This document shows positions 16,177 to 27,980 of a stretch of DNA of 64,000 nt, in pieces (the stretch's first letter is position 1; each line of letters begins with the position of its first letter). This DNA comes from Dactylosporangium fulvum (lineage in GTDB: Bacteria > Actinomycetota > Actinomycetes > Mycobacteriales > Micromonosporaceae): contig NZ_CP073720.1 in the NCBI RefSeq assembly GCF_025137375.1, positions 1,264,501 to 1,328,500 of the forward strand, written 5' to 3'. Under the pieces are notes generated by a model. That model saw only the letters and a list, made by a program, of their open reading frames with translations. It had not been told where the DNA came from and searched no databases. Both the position numbers and the translations under genes were made by a program.

Positions 16177-17346
16177 GTGCCTGCAACCGTGTCCGATCCT
16201 GTCTTCGATCTCCACAACGGCGGCAAATTGGCCGTCCAGTCGACGGTTCCGCTGGCCACCCGCGAGGACCTCTCGCTCGCCTACACGCCCGGCGTCGCCC
16301 GGGTCTGCGAGGCCATCGCCGCCGACGAGTCGCTCGTGCACCAGCTCACCTGGGTCGGCAAGGCGGTCGCGGTGGTGACCGACGGCTCGGCGGTGCTCGG
16401 ACTGGGCAACATCGGCCCGCGTGCCGCGATGCCGGTCATGGAGGGCAAGGCCGTGCTGTTCAAGCAGTTCGGCGGGGTCGACGCGGTGCCGATCTGCCTC
16501 GACACGCAGGACACGGACGAGATCGTGCGGATCGTGACCGCGCTGGCGCCGTCGTTCGGCGGGATCAACCTCGAGGACATCTCGGCGCCCCGCTGTTTCG
16601 AGATCGAGCGCCGACTGGTGGAGACGCTGCCCATCCCGGTCTTCCACGACGACCAGCACGGCACGGCGATCGTCGTCCTGGCCGCACTGCGCAACGCCGC
16701 GCTCGTCCTCGACCGCAAGCTCGCCGACCTGCGCGTTGTCGTCAGCGGCGCGGGCGCGGCCGGCGTCGCGGTGACCCGGATGCTGATCAACGGCGGCGTG
16801 AGTGCCGGGGACATCGTCGTCCTCGACTCGCGCGGGTGCCTCCACAGTGGACGGACGGATCTCAACTCCGCGAAGGCCGCGCTGGCCGCCGGGACCAACG
16901 CCGCCAAGGTCAGCGGCGACATCGCCGCCGCGCTGCGCGGCGCCGACGTGCTGATCGGCGTCTCCGGTGGCACGATCCCGGAGGAGGCGCTGGCGGGCAT
17001 GGCGCCCGGCGGTGTCATCTTCGCGCTCGCGAACCCGACGCCCGAGGTGCACCCGGAGATCGCCGCGCGGTATGCGAGCGTGGTCGCCACCGGCCGCAGC
17101 GACTTCCCCAACCAGATCAACAACGTCCTGGCCTTCCCGGGCATCTTCCGGGGCGCGCTGGACGCCGGCGCGACGCGGATCAGCGACGGCATGAAGGTCG
17201 CCGCCGCGACCGCGATCGCCGAGGTGCTCAGCGCGAGTGAGCTGGCGACCGACACGATCGTGCCGAGCGCCCTCGACCCGCGGGTCGCTCCCGCCGTGGC
17301 CTCCGCGGTCGCCGAGGCGGCCCTCCGCGACGGCGTGATCCGTTAA
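16177..17346 (+). CDS. NAD(P)-dependent malic enzyme
   Basis: A 389-residue short-form malic enzyme that decarboxylates malate to pyruvate. Key features are the active-site SLAYTPGVARVCEAI, VTDGSAVLGLGNIGP, the metal-binding PVFHDDQHGTAIV, the Rossmann VVSGAGAAGVAV and the closing SDFPNQINNVLAFPG. GTG 16177 follows AAAGGAG; an upstream in-frame ATG at 16078 would add 33 non-family residues. It starts 100 bp after sodX in the same direction but probably has its own promoter. Cofactor preference is not certain from sequence. Confidence 0.93.
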   Translation: MPATVSDPVFDLHNGGKLAVQSTVPLATREDLSLAYTPGVARVCEAIAADESLVHQLTWVGKAVAVVTDGSAVLGLGNIGPRAAMPVMEGKAVLFKQFGGVDAVPICLDTQDTDEIVRIVTALAPSFGGINLEDISAPRCFEIERRLVETLPIPVFHDDQHGTAIVVLAALRNAALVLDRKLADLRVVVSGAGAAGVAVTRMLINGGVSAGDIVVLDSRGCLHSGRTDLNSAKAALAAGTNAAKVSGDIAAALRGADVLIGVSGGTIPEEALAGMAPGGVIFALANPTPEVHPEIAARYASVVATGRSDFPNQINNVLAFPGIFRGALDAGATRISDGMKVAAATAIAEVLSASELATDTIVPSALDPRVAPAVASAVAEAALRDGVIR

Positions 17347-17366
17347 CCACCGTTAAGGTCGACAGC

Positions 17367-18311
17367 ATGCGTGCCGCCTTCGCGACCAGCTTCAACGACG
17401 CCGACCCGCTCGCCGCCCTGACCATCGGCGACGCTCCCGAACCGACTCCCCGCGACGGCTGGGCCGTGGTCGAGGTGCGCGCGAGCGCCCTCAACCACCA
17501 CGACCTCTGGTCGTTGCGGGGCGTCGGCCTGCGGGAGGACCAGCTGCCGATGATTCTCGGCTGCGACGCCGCCGGCATCGGCCCCGACGGGAACGACGTC
17601 GTGGTCTACCCGGTCGTCTTCACCGAGAAGGGCGACTTCTCGATCCTGTCCGAGCACTACCAGGGGACGGTGGCCGAGCGGGTCACCGTCCCGGCGTACA
17701 ACCTCGTCCCGAAACCCGCCGAGCTCTCCTTCGCGGAGGCGGCGTGCCTGCCCACCGCGTGGCTGACCGCGTATCGGATGCTGACGACCCGCGGCCGTCT
17801 GGAAGCGGACGGCGCGGTGCTGGTGCAGGGCGCCGGGGGCGGGGTCGCCACCGCGGCGGTCCTGCTCGCCACCGCTCTCGGCGCGCGGGTCTACGCGACG
17901 AGCCGCGACGCCGCCAAGCGGGAGCGGATCGCCGCGCTCGGTGCCACCGCCCTGGAGCCCGGTGCACGGCTGCCGGAGCGGGTCGACGTGGTCGTCGAGA
18001 CGGTCGGTGAGGCGACGTTCGAGCACTCGATGAAGGCGGCCAAGCCCGGCGGGCGGATCGTCGTCTCCGGCGCCACCAGCGGTCACCTGCCGCAGGTCAA
18101 CCTGCGCCGGATGTTCGCGCTCCAGTTGGAGATCCTCGGCAGCAGCATGGGCACGCCGGAGGAGCTCGCCGACCTCATGGCCCTGATGGCGAAGACCGGC
18201 GTCCGCCCGATCATCGACTCGGTCGTCCCGTTCTCCGCGGCCCGGAGGGCGTTCGAGCTGCTCCGTTCGGGTGACATCTTCGGCAAGGTGGTCCTCGACC
18301 ACACCAGCTAA
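17367..18311 (+). CDS. Zinc-type alcohol dehydrogenase/quinone oxidoreductase
   Basis: A 314-residue medium-chain dehydrogenase/reductase. The catalytic-domain start ASALNHHDLWSLRGVG and PMILGCDAAGI, the cofactor loop VQGAGGGVATAAVLLA and the long NAD(P)-binding domain are present. The cysteines that bind structural zinc are absent, which places it with quinone oxidoreductase-like members. Cytoplasmic redox enzyme of unknown substrate. It starts 20 bp after the malic enzyme stop, probably in one operon, and its stop overlaps the convergent hydrolase gene by 4 bp. Confidence 0.9.
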   Translation: MRAAFATSFNDADPLAALTIGDAPEPTPRDGWAVVEVRASALNHHDLWSLRGVGLREDQLPMILGCDAAGIGPDGNDVVVYPVVFTEKGDFSILSEHYQGTVAERVTVPAYNLVPKPAELSFAEAACLPTAWLTAYRMLTTRGRLEADGAVLVQGAGGGVATAAVLLATALGARVYATSRDAAKRERIAALGATALEPGARLPERVDVVVETVGEATFEHSMKAAKPGGRIVVSGATSGHLPQVNLRRMFALQLEILGSSMGTPEELADLMALMAKTGVRPIIDSVVPFSAARRAFELLRSGDIFGKVVLDHTS

Positions 18312-19204
18312 AGATGGGAGTCCAGGTCGCTCGTCGGCTCCAGGGCCTGGCGGGCGGCCTGGTCCCCGTAAAGCTCCAGGCGCAGAAACGCCAGCGTGCT
18401 CGACGTGACCGTCTGGTAGGCCGCCGACCCCGGCGTCAGGTACGGATCGCCGTGGTTGCCGCCCTCGATCGTCAGCATCGCCTTGGACCACGGCACCGCG
18501 TTGTAGGCGGCCTTGCCGGACGCGTAGGAGATCAGCGGATCCGCGTTGCCGTGGATGAAGAACAAGGCGGCGGGTGTACCGCTGAAGTCCGTGCCGACGC
18601 CCAGCCCGCTGCCGGCCATGATGATCCCGGCGCGCAGCCGTGGATCGCGCCCGGTCGTGAAGAGGCCGACGGTGGTGATGGCCCCCGCCGAGTGCCCCGC
18701 CGCCGCGATCCGGGTGGTGTCGATCCGCTTGCCGAGCGGCCCGGACAGCACCTGGCCGAGCACGTAGCTGGCGTCGGCGGGCTGGTTGAGCACGTCGTAG
18801 ACGTCGAGCTTGGCGGTGCCGCGGGTGGTGTTCGGATATGCCGGCGCGATGACCACGAACCCCGCCGCGGCCCAGGTCTGCAGCAGCGGTGCGAAGGCCT
18901 CCGGGCTGCCGTTGAGCCCGTGGCTGAACAGCACCGCCGGTGCCTTGCTCATCCCGTCCGGCGTCCAGATCACCGTCCGCAGCGTGCGGCCGCCCCGCGA
19001 GTACGTCACCTGCTGCGACGACACCGAAACGGGGCCGCTGGGCAGCGCGAGCGGCGGCGGTGGCGCGACCGCGGCGAGCTTCTGCAGCGTCGACACCGCG
19101 GGGGTGGGGGAGGGGGTGGCCTGGCGGGACGGTGCCTCGCCGACGGAGCAGCCGCCGAGCAGCAGCGACGCGAGCGCGATCACGGCGAGCAGGCGCTGAC
19201 GCAT
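18308..19204 (-). CDS. Secreted alpha/beta hydrolase lipoprotein
   Basis: A 298-residue protein with the lipobox LLGGC (Cys19) and a Pro/Thr-rich linker, then an alpha/beta hydrolase domain similar to platelet-activating-factor acetylhydrolase/chlorophyllase families. The oxyanion strand is VLFSHGLNG, the nucleophile elbow GHSAG, the acid region FFIHGNADPL and the late His is in IEGGNHGDP. It would act on an ester outside the membrane. A paralogue lies at 21006-22052. ATG 19204 gives the signal peptide; longer frames are shadow. Confidence 0.87.
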   Translation of the reverse strand: MRQRLLAVIALASLLLGGCSVGEAPSRQATPSPTPAVSTLQKLAAVAPPPPLALPSGPVSVSSQQVTYSRGGRTLRTVIWTPDGMSKAPAVLFSHGLNGSPEAFAPLLQTWAAAGFVVIAPAYPNTTRGTAKLDVYDVLNQPADASYVLGQVLSGPLGKRIDTTRIAAAGHSAGAITTVGLFTTGRDPRLRAGIIMAGSGLGVGTDFSGTPAALFFIHGNADPLISYASGKAAYNAVPWSKAMLTIEGGNHGDPYLTPGSAAYQTVTSSTLAFLRLELYGDQAARQALEPTSDLDSHL

Positions 19205-19267
19205 GCCACCAACGGTACGAGGAACATCGCGGATCACCGCTTTCCCAGAGGGCGAATTCGGGCTACG

Positions 19268-19480
19268 TTGCCGCGCACGGCAGTCGTCGGGGCGACGCTT
19301 TTCAGCTGCATCACCGGCAGCGTGTACCACAGCCTCCTCGCGAACCCGTCCAGCCCGTTCTTCATGGCGGACCCCGGCCGCCACACGGTGCACAACCTGC
19401 TGCTGCACACGGTGACACCGCTACTGGCCGCGGTCACCTGACTGCTGCTCATCGGCCTCGGCGCGGCGGTGCGCCGGGTG
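19268..19480 (+). pseudogene. Remnant of a Pr6Pr-type membrane protein gene
   Basis: The frame reads TAVVGATLFSCITGSVYHSL, then a region ending HNLLLHTVTPLLAAVT, TGA (19439-19441), then LLLIGLGAA. This resembles two helices of the Pr6Pr family of actinobacterial membrane proteins, where a Trp is usual at the stop position; TGG to TGA would explain the stop. No start codon, ribosome site or N-terminal helices are present. It lies between two converging or diverging minus-strand genes, so it is probably a decayed fragment. Confidence 0.55.
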
Positions 19481-19495
19481 CTGCCGGCGCGTGGC

Positions 19496-20863
19496 TCAGA
19501 TGAGCACACCCGGGTTGAGGACCCCGCGCGGGTCTAGCGTCCGCTTGGCCGCGCGCAGCGCCTCGGCGAACAGCGGCGGGCGCTCGTCGTCGTACCACGG
19601 CCGGTGGTCCCGCCCGACGGCGTGGTGGTGCGTGATGGTGCCGCCGCTGTCCACGATCGCCGCGCTGACCGCGGCCTTGATCTCGTCCCAGATCGCCACC
19701 TCGGCACCGCGCCGGGCCGGGGTGACGATGGTGAAGTACGGCGCCGGCCCGTCCGGGTACACGTGGGTGAACCGGCAGGTGACGACGGCGACGCGGGCCG
19801 GTGCGGCGGCCTGCGCGGCGGCGATGACGGCCTCGTGCAACTGCTCGAACCGGCTCCACGTGCACGCCGTCTCGACGGTCTCGACGACCAGGCCCAGCCG
19901 GATCAGGGCATCGCGGGTGTACGGGGCGCGCAGGAACGTGTCGCGGAACGTGCCGTCCTGCACCTCGTCCGTGACGCCGCCGTGGGACCGGCAGATCTCC
20001 AGCGCGTCGTCGAGCAGCCGGTCGTACGGGCCCTCGAAGCCGAGCAGCAGTCGCGCCCGGCCGTCTGTCGCGCCCGCGGTGAGCATCGCCTCGACCGGGT
20101 CGAGCAGCCGGCAGTTGCTGGGGCGCAGGCCCGCCTGCACGATTTCCCTGACGGCGGCCACGCCCTCGCCGTACACATCGAACCGCACGCCGGCGGAGGA
20201 CTTCCGCTCCGGTCGTCGCGTGACCCGCAGCCAGGCCTCCACGATGACCCCGAGCGTGCCCTCGGAGCCGAGGAACAGGCCGGCGACGCTCGGGCCGGCG
20301 CCGCTCGCGGGCACGCGCAGGGACTCGACCGGTCCCTGCGGGGTGACCACCCGCACTCGGACGGCGTGGTTGACCTCGTCGATCTCCGCGATCCGGTTGA
20401 GCCGGCTCAGGTCGAGGGAGATCCAGGGGCCCTCGCCGCGGTACTCGACGCCGCCGACGACCGACGTGCCGCCGCCGTACGGCACCACGGCCGCCCCGAC
20501 GGCCTCGGCCCAGTCGAGCGCCGCCACGATGTCGTGGGTGGTGCGGGGATAGCAGATCAGGTCGGGCGGGTGCCGCAGGTCGCCGTGCAGGGCGCGGACG
20601 ACGTCGCGGAAGGATTTGCCGTACGTGTGGGCGGCGCGCGCCATCGAGTCGGCGGCGAACGCCTCCGCCATCATCGACGGCGGGATCAGTCGCGGCGGGT
20701 CGAGCAGGGGGTCGAACGGGATCGGGAGGACCGAGCCGTCGATCGGCATCCACGGGCGCAGCGCCCGCTCCGCGAGCTCACGGCAGGCGGCGTCGTCGAG
20801 GCCCTCGTCCGCCCAGCCCCAGCCCCACCAGGACTTCTCGCGCCACCGGTACGTTCCACCCAT
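19496..20863 (-). CDS. FAD-linked oxidase, alkyl-DHAP synthase-like, internally deleted
   Basis: A 455-residue member of the GlcD/AGPS FAD-binding family. The start MGGTYRWREKSWWGWGW, the PP-loop VVPYGGGTSVVGGVEY, GSGAGPS-like PASGAGPS, LFLGSEGTLGVI and the terminal DPRGVLNPGVLI are family hallmarks. Between VNHAVRVR and VVTPQGPVES about 60 residues normally present are absent, including the usual TLGGWIATRSGGH FAD-contact segment; the frame is kept. The junction is near base 20350. The enzyme is probably impaired although the rest looks intact. ATG 20863 matches family starts; a further in-frame start lies at 20881. Confidence 0.85.
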   Translation of the reverse strand: MGGTYRWREKSWWGWGWADEGLDDAACRELAERALRPWMPIDGSVLPIPFDPLLDPPRLIPPSMMAEAFAADSMARAAHTYGKSFRDVVRALHGDLRHPPDLICYPRTTHDIVAALDWAEAVGAAVVPYGGGTSVVGGVEYRGEGPWISLDLSRLNRIAEIDEVNHAVRVRVVTPQGPVESLRVPASGAGPSVAGLFLGSEGTLGVIVEAWLRVTRRPERKSSAGVRFDVYGEGVAAVREIVQAGLRPSNCRLLDPVEAMLTAGATDGRARLLLGFEGPYDRLLDDALEICRSHGGVTDEVQDGTFRDTFLRAPYTRDALIRLGLVVETVETACTWSRFEQLHEAVIAAAQAAAPARVAVVTCRFTHVYPDGPAPYFTIVTPARRGAEVAIWDEIKAAVSAAIVDSGGTITHHHAVGRDHRPWYDDERPPLFAEALRAAKRTLDPRGVLNPGVLI

Positions 20864-20934
20864 CGGGGGAGACTGCCACAATCCGACACTGTTCGGCCAC
20901 TGTCAGGAGTCGCGGCATCGGTAAGGTGTCGACC

Positions 20935-21114
20935 ATGCCCGATGAGCGCATTGACCCAAGTCAGAACACTCAGGCATTTCAGGCATGGGTGGACAATCGG
21001 GGCGATCAGCCCGCGGGGCCGGACCGGTCCAAGGCCTTGGCCTGGGTCGTCGGCATCGTAGCCGTGGCCGTCGCCGTGGGGCTGGTTGTCGTCGCGCTAG
21101 CCGCGTTGGCATAG
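20935..21114 (+). CDS. Small single-span membrane protein
   Basis: A 59-residue protein (62 if GTG 20926 is used): a polar N-terminus with Asp/Gln/Pro, then one strong transmembrane helix WVVGIVAVAVAVGLVVVALA ending at the C-terminus. No family recognised. It is divergent from the FAD oxidase gene and overlaps the 3' end of the convergent hydrolase gene by 109 bp, which makes one of the two gene ends suspect; the clear topology here favours this ORF being real. Confidence 0.55.
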   Translation: MPDERIDPSQNTQAFQAWVDNRGDQPAGPDRSKALAWVVGIVAVAVAVGLVVVALAALA

Positions 21115-22052
21115 ATCCCGACCGACTCGAAGCTCGTGATTCCGACGAGCGTGGCGTCCTGCTCGAGCCGGAGCCGGGCCGCGTCGTCGCCGTTGAGCGC
21201 CCAGTCGAGGAAATCGAGGATCGTCGTTATCGCCTGATGGTGACCACGCTCGCCGCCACCGGTCCCCGCCCCGTGCTCGCCGCCCTTGATGGTCAGAAAC
21301 GCCTTCGGCCACGGGTTCGCCCGGTAAGAGTCGCGGCCCTGGCTGTAGGCGACGACCGGATCCTTGTCGCCGTGCACGAACAGCAACGGCACCGGCGAGC
21401 CCTGATAGGTGGTCGTCGGGCGACCCGCGAGCATCACGCCGACCCTGAGGCGCGGGTCGCGCTTGCCGGTGAACAACCAGTTCGTCGTGGTGCCGCCGCC
21501 GGAGTGCCCGATCGCGCCCATGCGCTGCGCGTCGATGGTCGCCGCGAGCGGGTTGCCATGCTTGAGCATCTGCGTGATGACGTACGACGCGTCCACCGCC
21601 TGGTTCGGCACGTCGTACTTGTTGAACTTCGGCGCGTCCTTCTTGGTGTACGGATACGTCGGCGCGACGACCACGTAGCCGGCCTCGGCGAGAAGCTTGA
21701 TCGTGTGCTCCTGCATCTGCGGGTTGCTGTAGAACCCGTGGCTCCACAGCAGCAGCGGATACTGCCCGGTGGCCGCTGCGGCGTCGAGCTTGACGTGGCC
21801 CTTGGAGCGGCGGCTGGAGCCGCGTGCCGGATACCAGACCGTGGTGGGCAGCAGCCGGTCCTTGCCGCGGGCAAAGTTGAACTTGCGCATGCCGAGGGCG
21901 AAGGTTGTGGAAGCGGTGGAGACCTGTGCCGAGCCCGCAGTCGCCCTGAACGATGCGTCGTCCGACCCCGAAGCAGAAACAGCGCCGCCCAATACGAGCA
22001 GGGCGGCGGTCAGTAGCGACACGGTTGCCGTTCGGCTGCGACGCGGAGGCAC
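21006..22052 (-). CDS. Secreted alpha/beta hydrolase, paralogue of 18308 gene
   Basis: A 348-residue protein with a signal peptide (about 1-27) and a dienelactone/PAF-acetylhydrolase-like fold: LLLWSHGFYSN, nucleophile elbow GHSGG, LLFVHGDKDPV and IKGGEHGAG. It shares motifs with the 18308 gene (DPRLR-G, GSPVPLLFVHG). No lipobox is seen, so it may be fully exported. The family part ends near VGITSFESVG; the last 36 residues or so (Ala/Thr/Ser-rich) are read antisense to the small membrane gene at 20935, as if the natural stop had been lost. GTG start 22052, weak ribosome site. Confidence 0.82.
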   Translation of the reverse strand: MPPRRSRTATVSLLTAALLVLGGAVSASGSDDASFRATAGSAQVSTASTTFALGMRKFNFARGKDRLLPTTVWYPARGSSRRSKGHVKLDAAAATGQYPLLLWSHGFYSNPQMQEHTIKLLAEAGYVVVAPTYPYTKKDAPKFNKYDVPNQAVDASYVITQMLKHGNPLAATIDAQRMGAIGHSGGGTTTNWLFTGKRDPRLRVGVMLAGRPTTTYQGSPVPLLFVHGDKDPVVAYSQGRDSYRANPWPKAFLTIKGGEHGAGTGGGERGHHQAITTILDFLDWALNGDDAARLRLEQDATLVGITSFESVGIYANAASATTTSPTATATATMPTTQAKALDRSGPAG

Positions 22053-22289
22053 GTTCAGAATGTAGGTGCGATCTGCGGTATCCCGTTATCACCCGAGTGG
22101 TGACATTCGATTACCGTCCTGGCCTACACCTTTCTTGCACGTGAACGACCCATTTGGCGGACGCGAATGACGGGGTGTGGGTCGGATCTCGCAGATGTTT
22201 CGCCCGCGAACCGCCTTTGGCTGGGGCGGCCGGCATGGCATTGATTGGATTTGTCGGAAATATCTGGGCGAATCGACGCCGCGATGGAA

Positions 22290-22560
22290 TCCGGCGCCGT
22301 GGTGGCTGTGAGCTCGGCTGGTTGGCGGCTCGGCTGGCTGCGGGCTCACCTGGCTGTGGGCTCGGTTGGTTGGTGGCTCGTTGGTTGGGGGCTGGGCTGG
22401 TTGCGGGCTCGTTGGTTGCGGGCTGAGCTGGTTGGCGGCTCGTTGGTTGCGGGCTCGGCTGGCTGGTTGGGGGCTCCGCGGCTCGGCGGTTCGTGGCTCG
22501 ATTGCGCCGCTTGGTTGGCGCGCGCCGGCGGCGGTTCGGCTGGCTTTGTCGGGGGATGCT
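22290..22560. repeat. Non-coding array of GGCTSGKTGG-like words
   Basis: About 270 bp of degenerate short words (GGCTCGGCTGGTTGGCGGCT and variants) similar in style to the arrays at 7965 and 10680 but with different flanks. Open frames through it are Gly/Trp/Leu-rich artefacts. The whole gap 22053-23843 (1.8 kb) holds this array, a palindrome at 22809 and a second array from 23200; I see no gene in it. Confidence 0.6.
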
Positions 22561-22808
22561 TGCGCAAGCGTCGGCGCGTTCGGTCGTTGGTCAAGGGGCC
22601 GCCTCATGCTGGCGGTTCGACGAACTCCTCAGTCGGAGTGCGGGCTGGCGACCGGGAGGGGTCATCGGTTCCTGCACTCAACGGGCGGGCCAGTGGCTGG
22701 CGTCATCGCACCCGTGGACTAATGGGACAAACCAGGGTAATCAGTGCGTTTCGTCTCGGTTGGACAGGTCAATCATCGGTCAAGACCGCTGGACAAAACG
22801 GACACCGT

Positions 22809-22862
22809 CATGATCCCGAAGACTTTGTGTCGTCTGGGGTACCACAAGTCTCCAGGATCATG
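22809..22862. repeat. 54-nt CATGATC-ended palindromic element
   Basis: CATGATCCCGAAGACTTTGT and ACAAGTCTCCAGGATCATG form an imperfect long stem. Both its length and its CATGATC ends match the element at 7771-7824, so the two belong to one dispersed family. Confidence 0.75.
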
Positions 22863-23199
22863 AAGACGTCCGAATTCCGCTAGTGGTGCCCATGCCGCCG
22901 CAGGAACGGCTCGGAGGACCCAGCGCGCGGCGGGTCAGCGCCCGCCAAGACACTCGGCGCTGGTTTCAACTCCTGCACCGCGTCGACCAGCGTGGCCCAT
23001 CCACGCCGTCCTGCGCTCGACCCCGCCTGCGCTGTCCTGGGCTATCGCCCGCATGACGGCACTCGTCTGCGCCAGCCCGGTTCTTGCCTTGTGATGCCCG
23101 TCCGCGCCCGCCAGCTTTGCCCCACGCCGGACTGGTTTCTCGCCCGTCCGCGTGAACCTGGTTCCGGCCCGCTCGCGCTGTCCTGGGCTTCGGCTCACC

Positions 23200-23700
23200 T
23201 GGAGGCTGGTACCCGCCTTTCTTGCCCGGCGCCAGCCCGGTCCGCCCGTCCACACTGGCCTGGGCTTCCGCACGTCAGTGCCGGCCTGGGTTTCCGTCCC
23301 GTTCGCGCTGGGTCTGGGTTCCCGTCCGTCCGTGCTGGTTTGGGTGTCCGCTCGTCTGTGCCGGCCTGGGCTTCCGCCCTGTCCGCGCTGGGTCTGGGTT
23401 CCCGTCCGTCCGTGCTGGCCTGGGCTCTGCCCATCCAGCGGCGGCGTCGGCCGCCCATGCCTGGCCGCTGGCCCCGGCCTCGTCCACGTGCTGGCCTGGG
23501 CTCTGCCCGCCCGGCGGCGGCGTCGGCCGCCCATGCCTGGCCGCTGGCCCCGGCCTCGTCCACGTGCTGGCCTGGGCTCTGCCCGTCCGTGCTGGCCTGG
23601 GCTCTGCCGCCCGGCGGCGGCGTCGGCTGCCCCTGCCTGGCCGCTGGCCCCGGCCTCGGCCACGCGGGCTGGCCTGAGCCGTGCTCACCCGGCGCCAGCC
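23200..23700. repeat. Non-coding tandem repeat array with about 76-bp period
   Basis: GCGGCGGCGTCGG recurs at 23438, 23514 and 23614. The first two copies are 76 bp apart and nearly identical; the third is shifted by an extra 24-bp GTCCGTGCTGGCCTGGGCTC unit. Earlier (23250-23430) shorter words such as CTGGGTTCCCGTCCGTCCGT repeat. The minus-strand ORFs through it are repeats of Pro/Gly/Arg/Gln and lack any sign of a gene. Confidence 0.7.
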
Positions 23701-23843
23701 GAGAGATCAGCGCCGCCGGCCCCGGTCACCCCGCGAACCGTGGACCAAGCGGTCGAGCGAACGACAAGGTCGCCGTGATCAGCCAGCGGGAGCGGTCGGC
23801 CTGCGCAGTCACTGACGGCGCGGCGCGTGTGAGCGGCTGAGCC

Positions 23844-24029
23844 TCAGTCGTCGTCCTCGTCGTCCAGTCTGGCCAGGTAGACGGCCAGGCGCTCGATCGG
23901 GGTCTCGAACTCCGGGTTCTGGTCGACGAAGTCGCGGAGGCGTTCGGCCAGCCACTCGAAGGTGACCTCCTCGTTGCCCCGGCGGTCGGCCAATTCTTCG
24001 ATGCCGCGGTCGGTGAAGTACACGATCAT
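23844..24029 (-). CDS. DUF6104 family protein
   Basis: A 61-residue acidic protein, MIVYFTDRGIEELADRRGNE to an Asp/Glu tail, that I recognise as the small conserved actinobacterial DUF6104 family found next to kgd/sucA. Start ATG 24029 follows a TCTGGAGA-like ribosome site. A perfect palindrome separates it from kgd upstream. Function unknown; the steady pairing with 2-oxoglutarate metabolism suggests a link. Confidence 0.85.
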   Translation of the reverse strand: MIVYFTDRGIEELADRRGNEEVTFEWLAERLRDFVDQNPEFETPIERLAVYLARLDDEDDD

Positions 24030-24043
24030 TCTCCAGAGAGCGC

Positions 24044-24071
24044 GGAGGGCACGGCAGCTGCCGTGCCCTCC
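24044..24071 (-). terminator. Perfect 28-bp palindrome between kgd and DUF6104
   Basis: GGAGGGCACGGCAG (24044-24057) is followed directly by its full reverse complement to 24071. It starts 15 bp past the kgd stop and 15 bp before the DUF6104 start, so it may stop transcription, reduce read-through or protect the kgd mRNA end. There is no U-tract. Confidence 0.65.
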
Positions 24072-24086
24072 GACGGGGTGAACGGA

Positions 24087-27788
<3,702 letters not shown>

Positions 27789-27928
27789 GGCTCTTGATCG
27801 CCTCTTCCAAACGCGAGTTCTAGGGGTTACGGATTCCGGGTCAAGGCTACGCGCTGCCGAACGATCGTTTGTCGGCGACGCGGCCGGAGTGACCATGTAG
27901 ACGACGGCATGCCGCCCGCTCATACAAC

Positions 27929-27952
27929 TGTGGCCGCCAGACGGCGGCCACA
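27929..27952 (-). terminator. Hairpin downstream of ABC operon
   Basis: TGTGGCCGCC (27929-27938) and GGCGGCCACA (27943-27952) form a perfect 10-bp stem with loop AGAC, 28 bp after the ABC permease stop and upstream of kgd. Confidence 0.65.
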
Positions 27953-27980
27953 ACTGTCCTAGATCTTGCTCACATCTTGC

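Noticed and set aside
22245..23663. Several 120-280-codon frames in the repeat island
   Set aside because: Low-complexity translations that follow short DNA repeats on both strands; no motif, start context or family.
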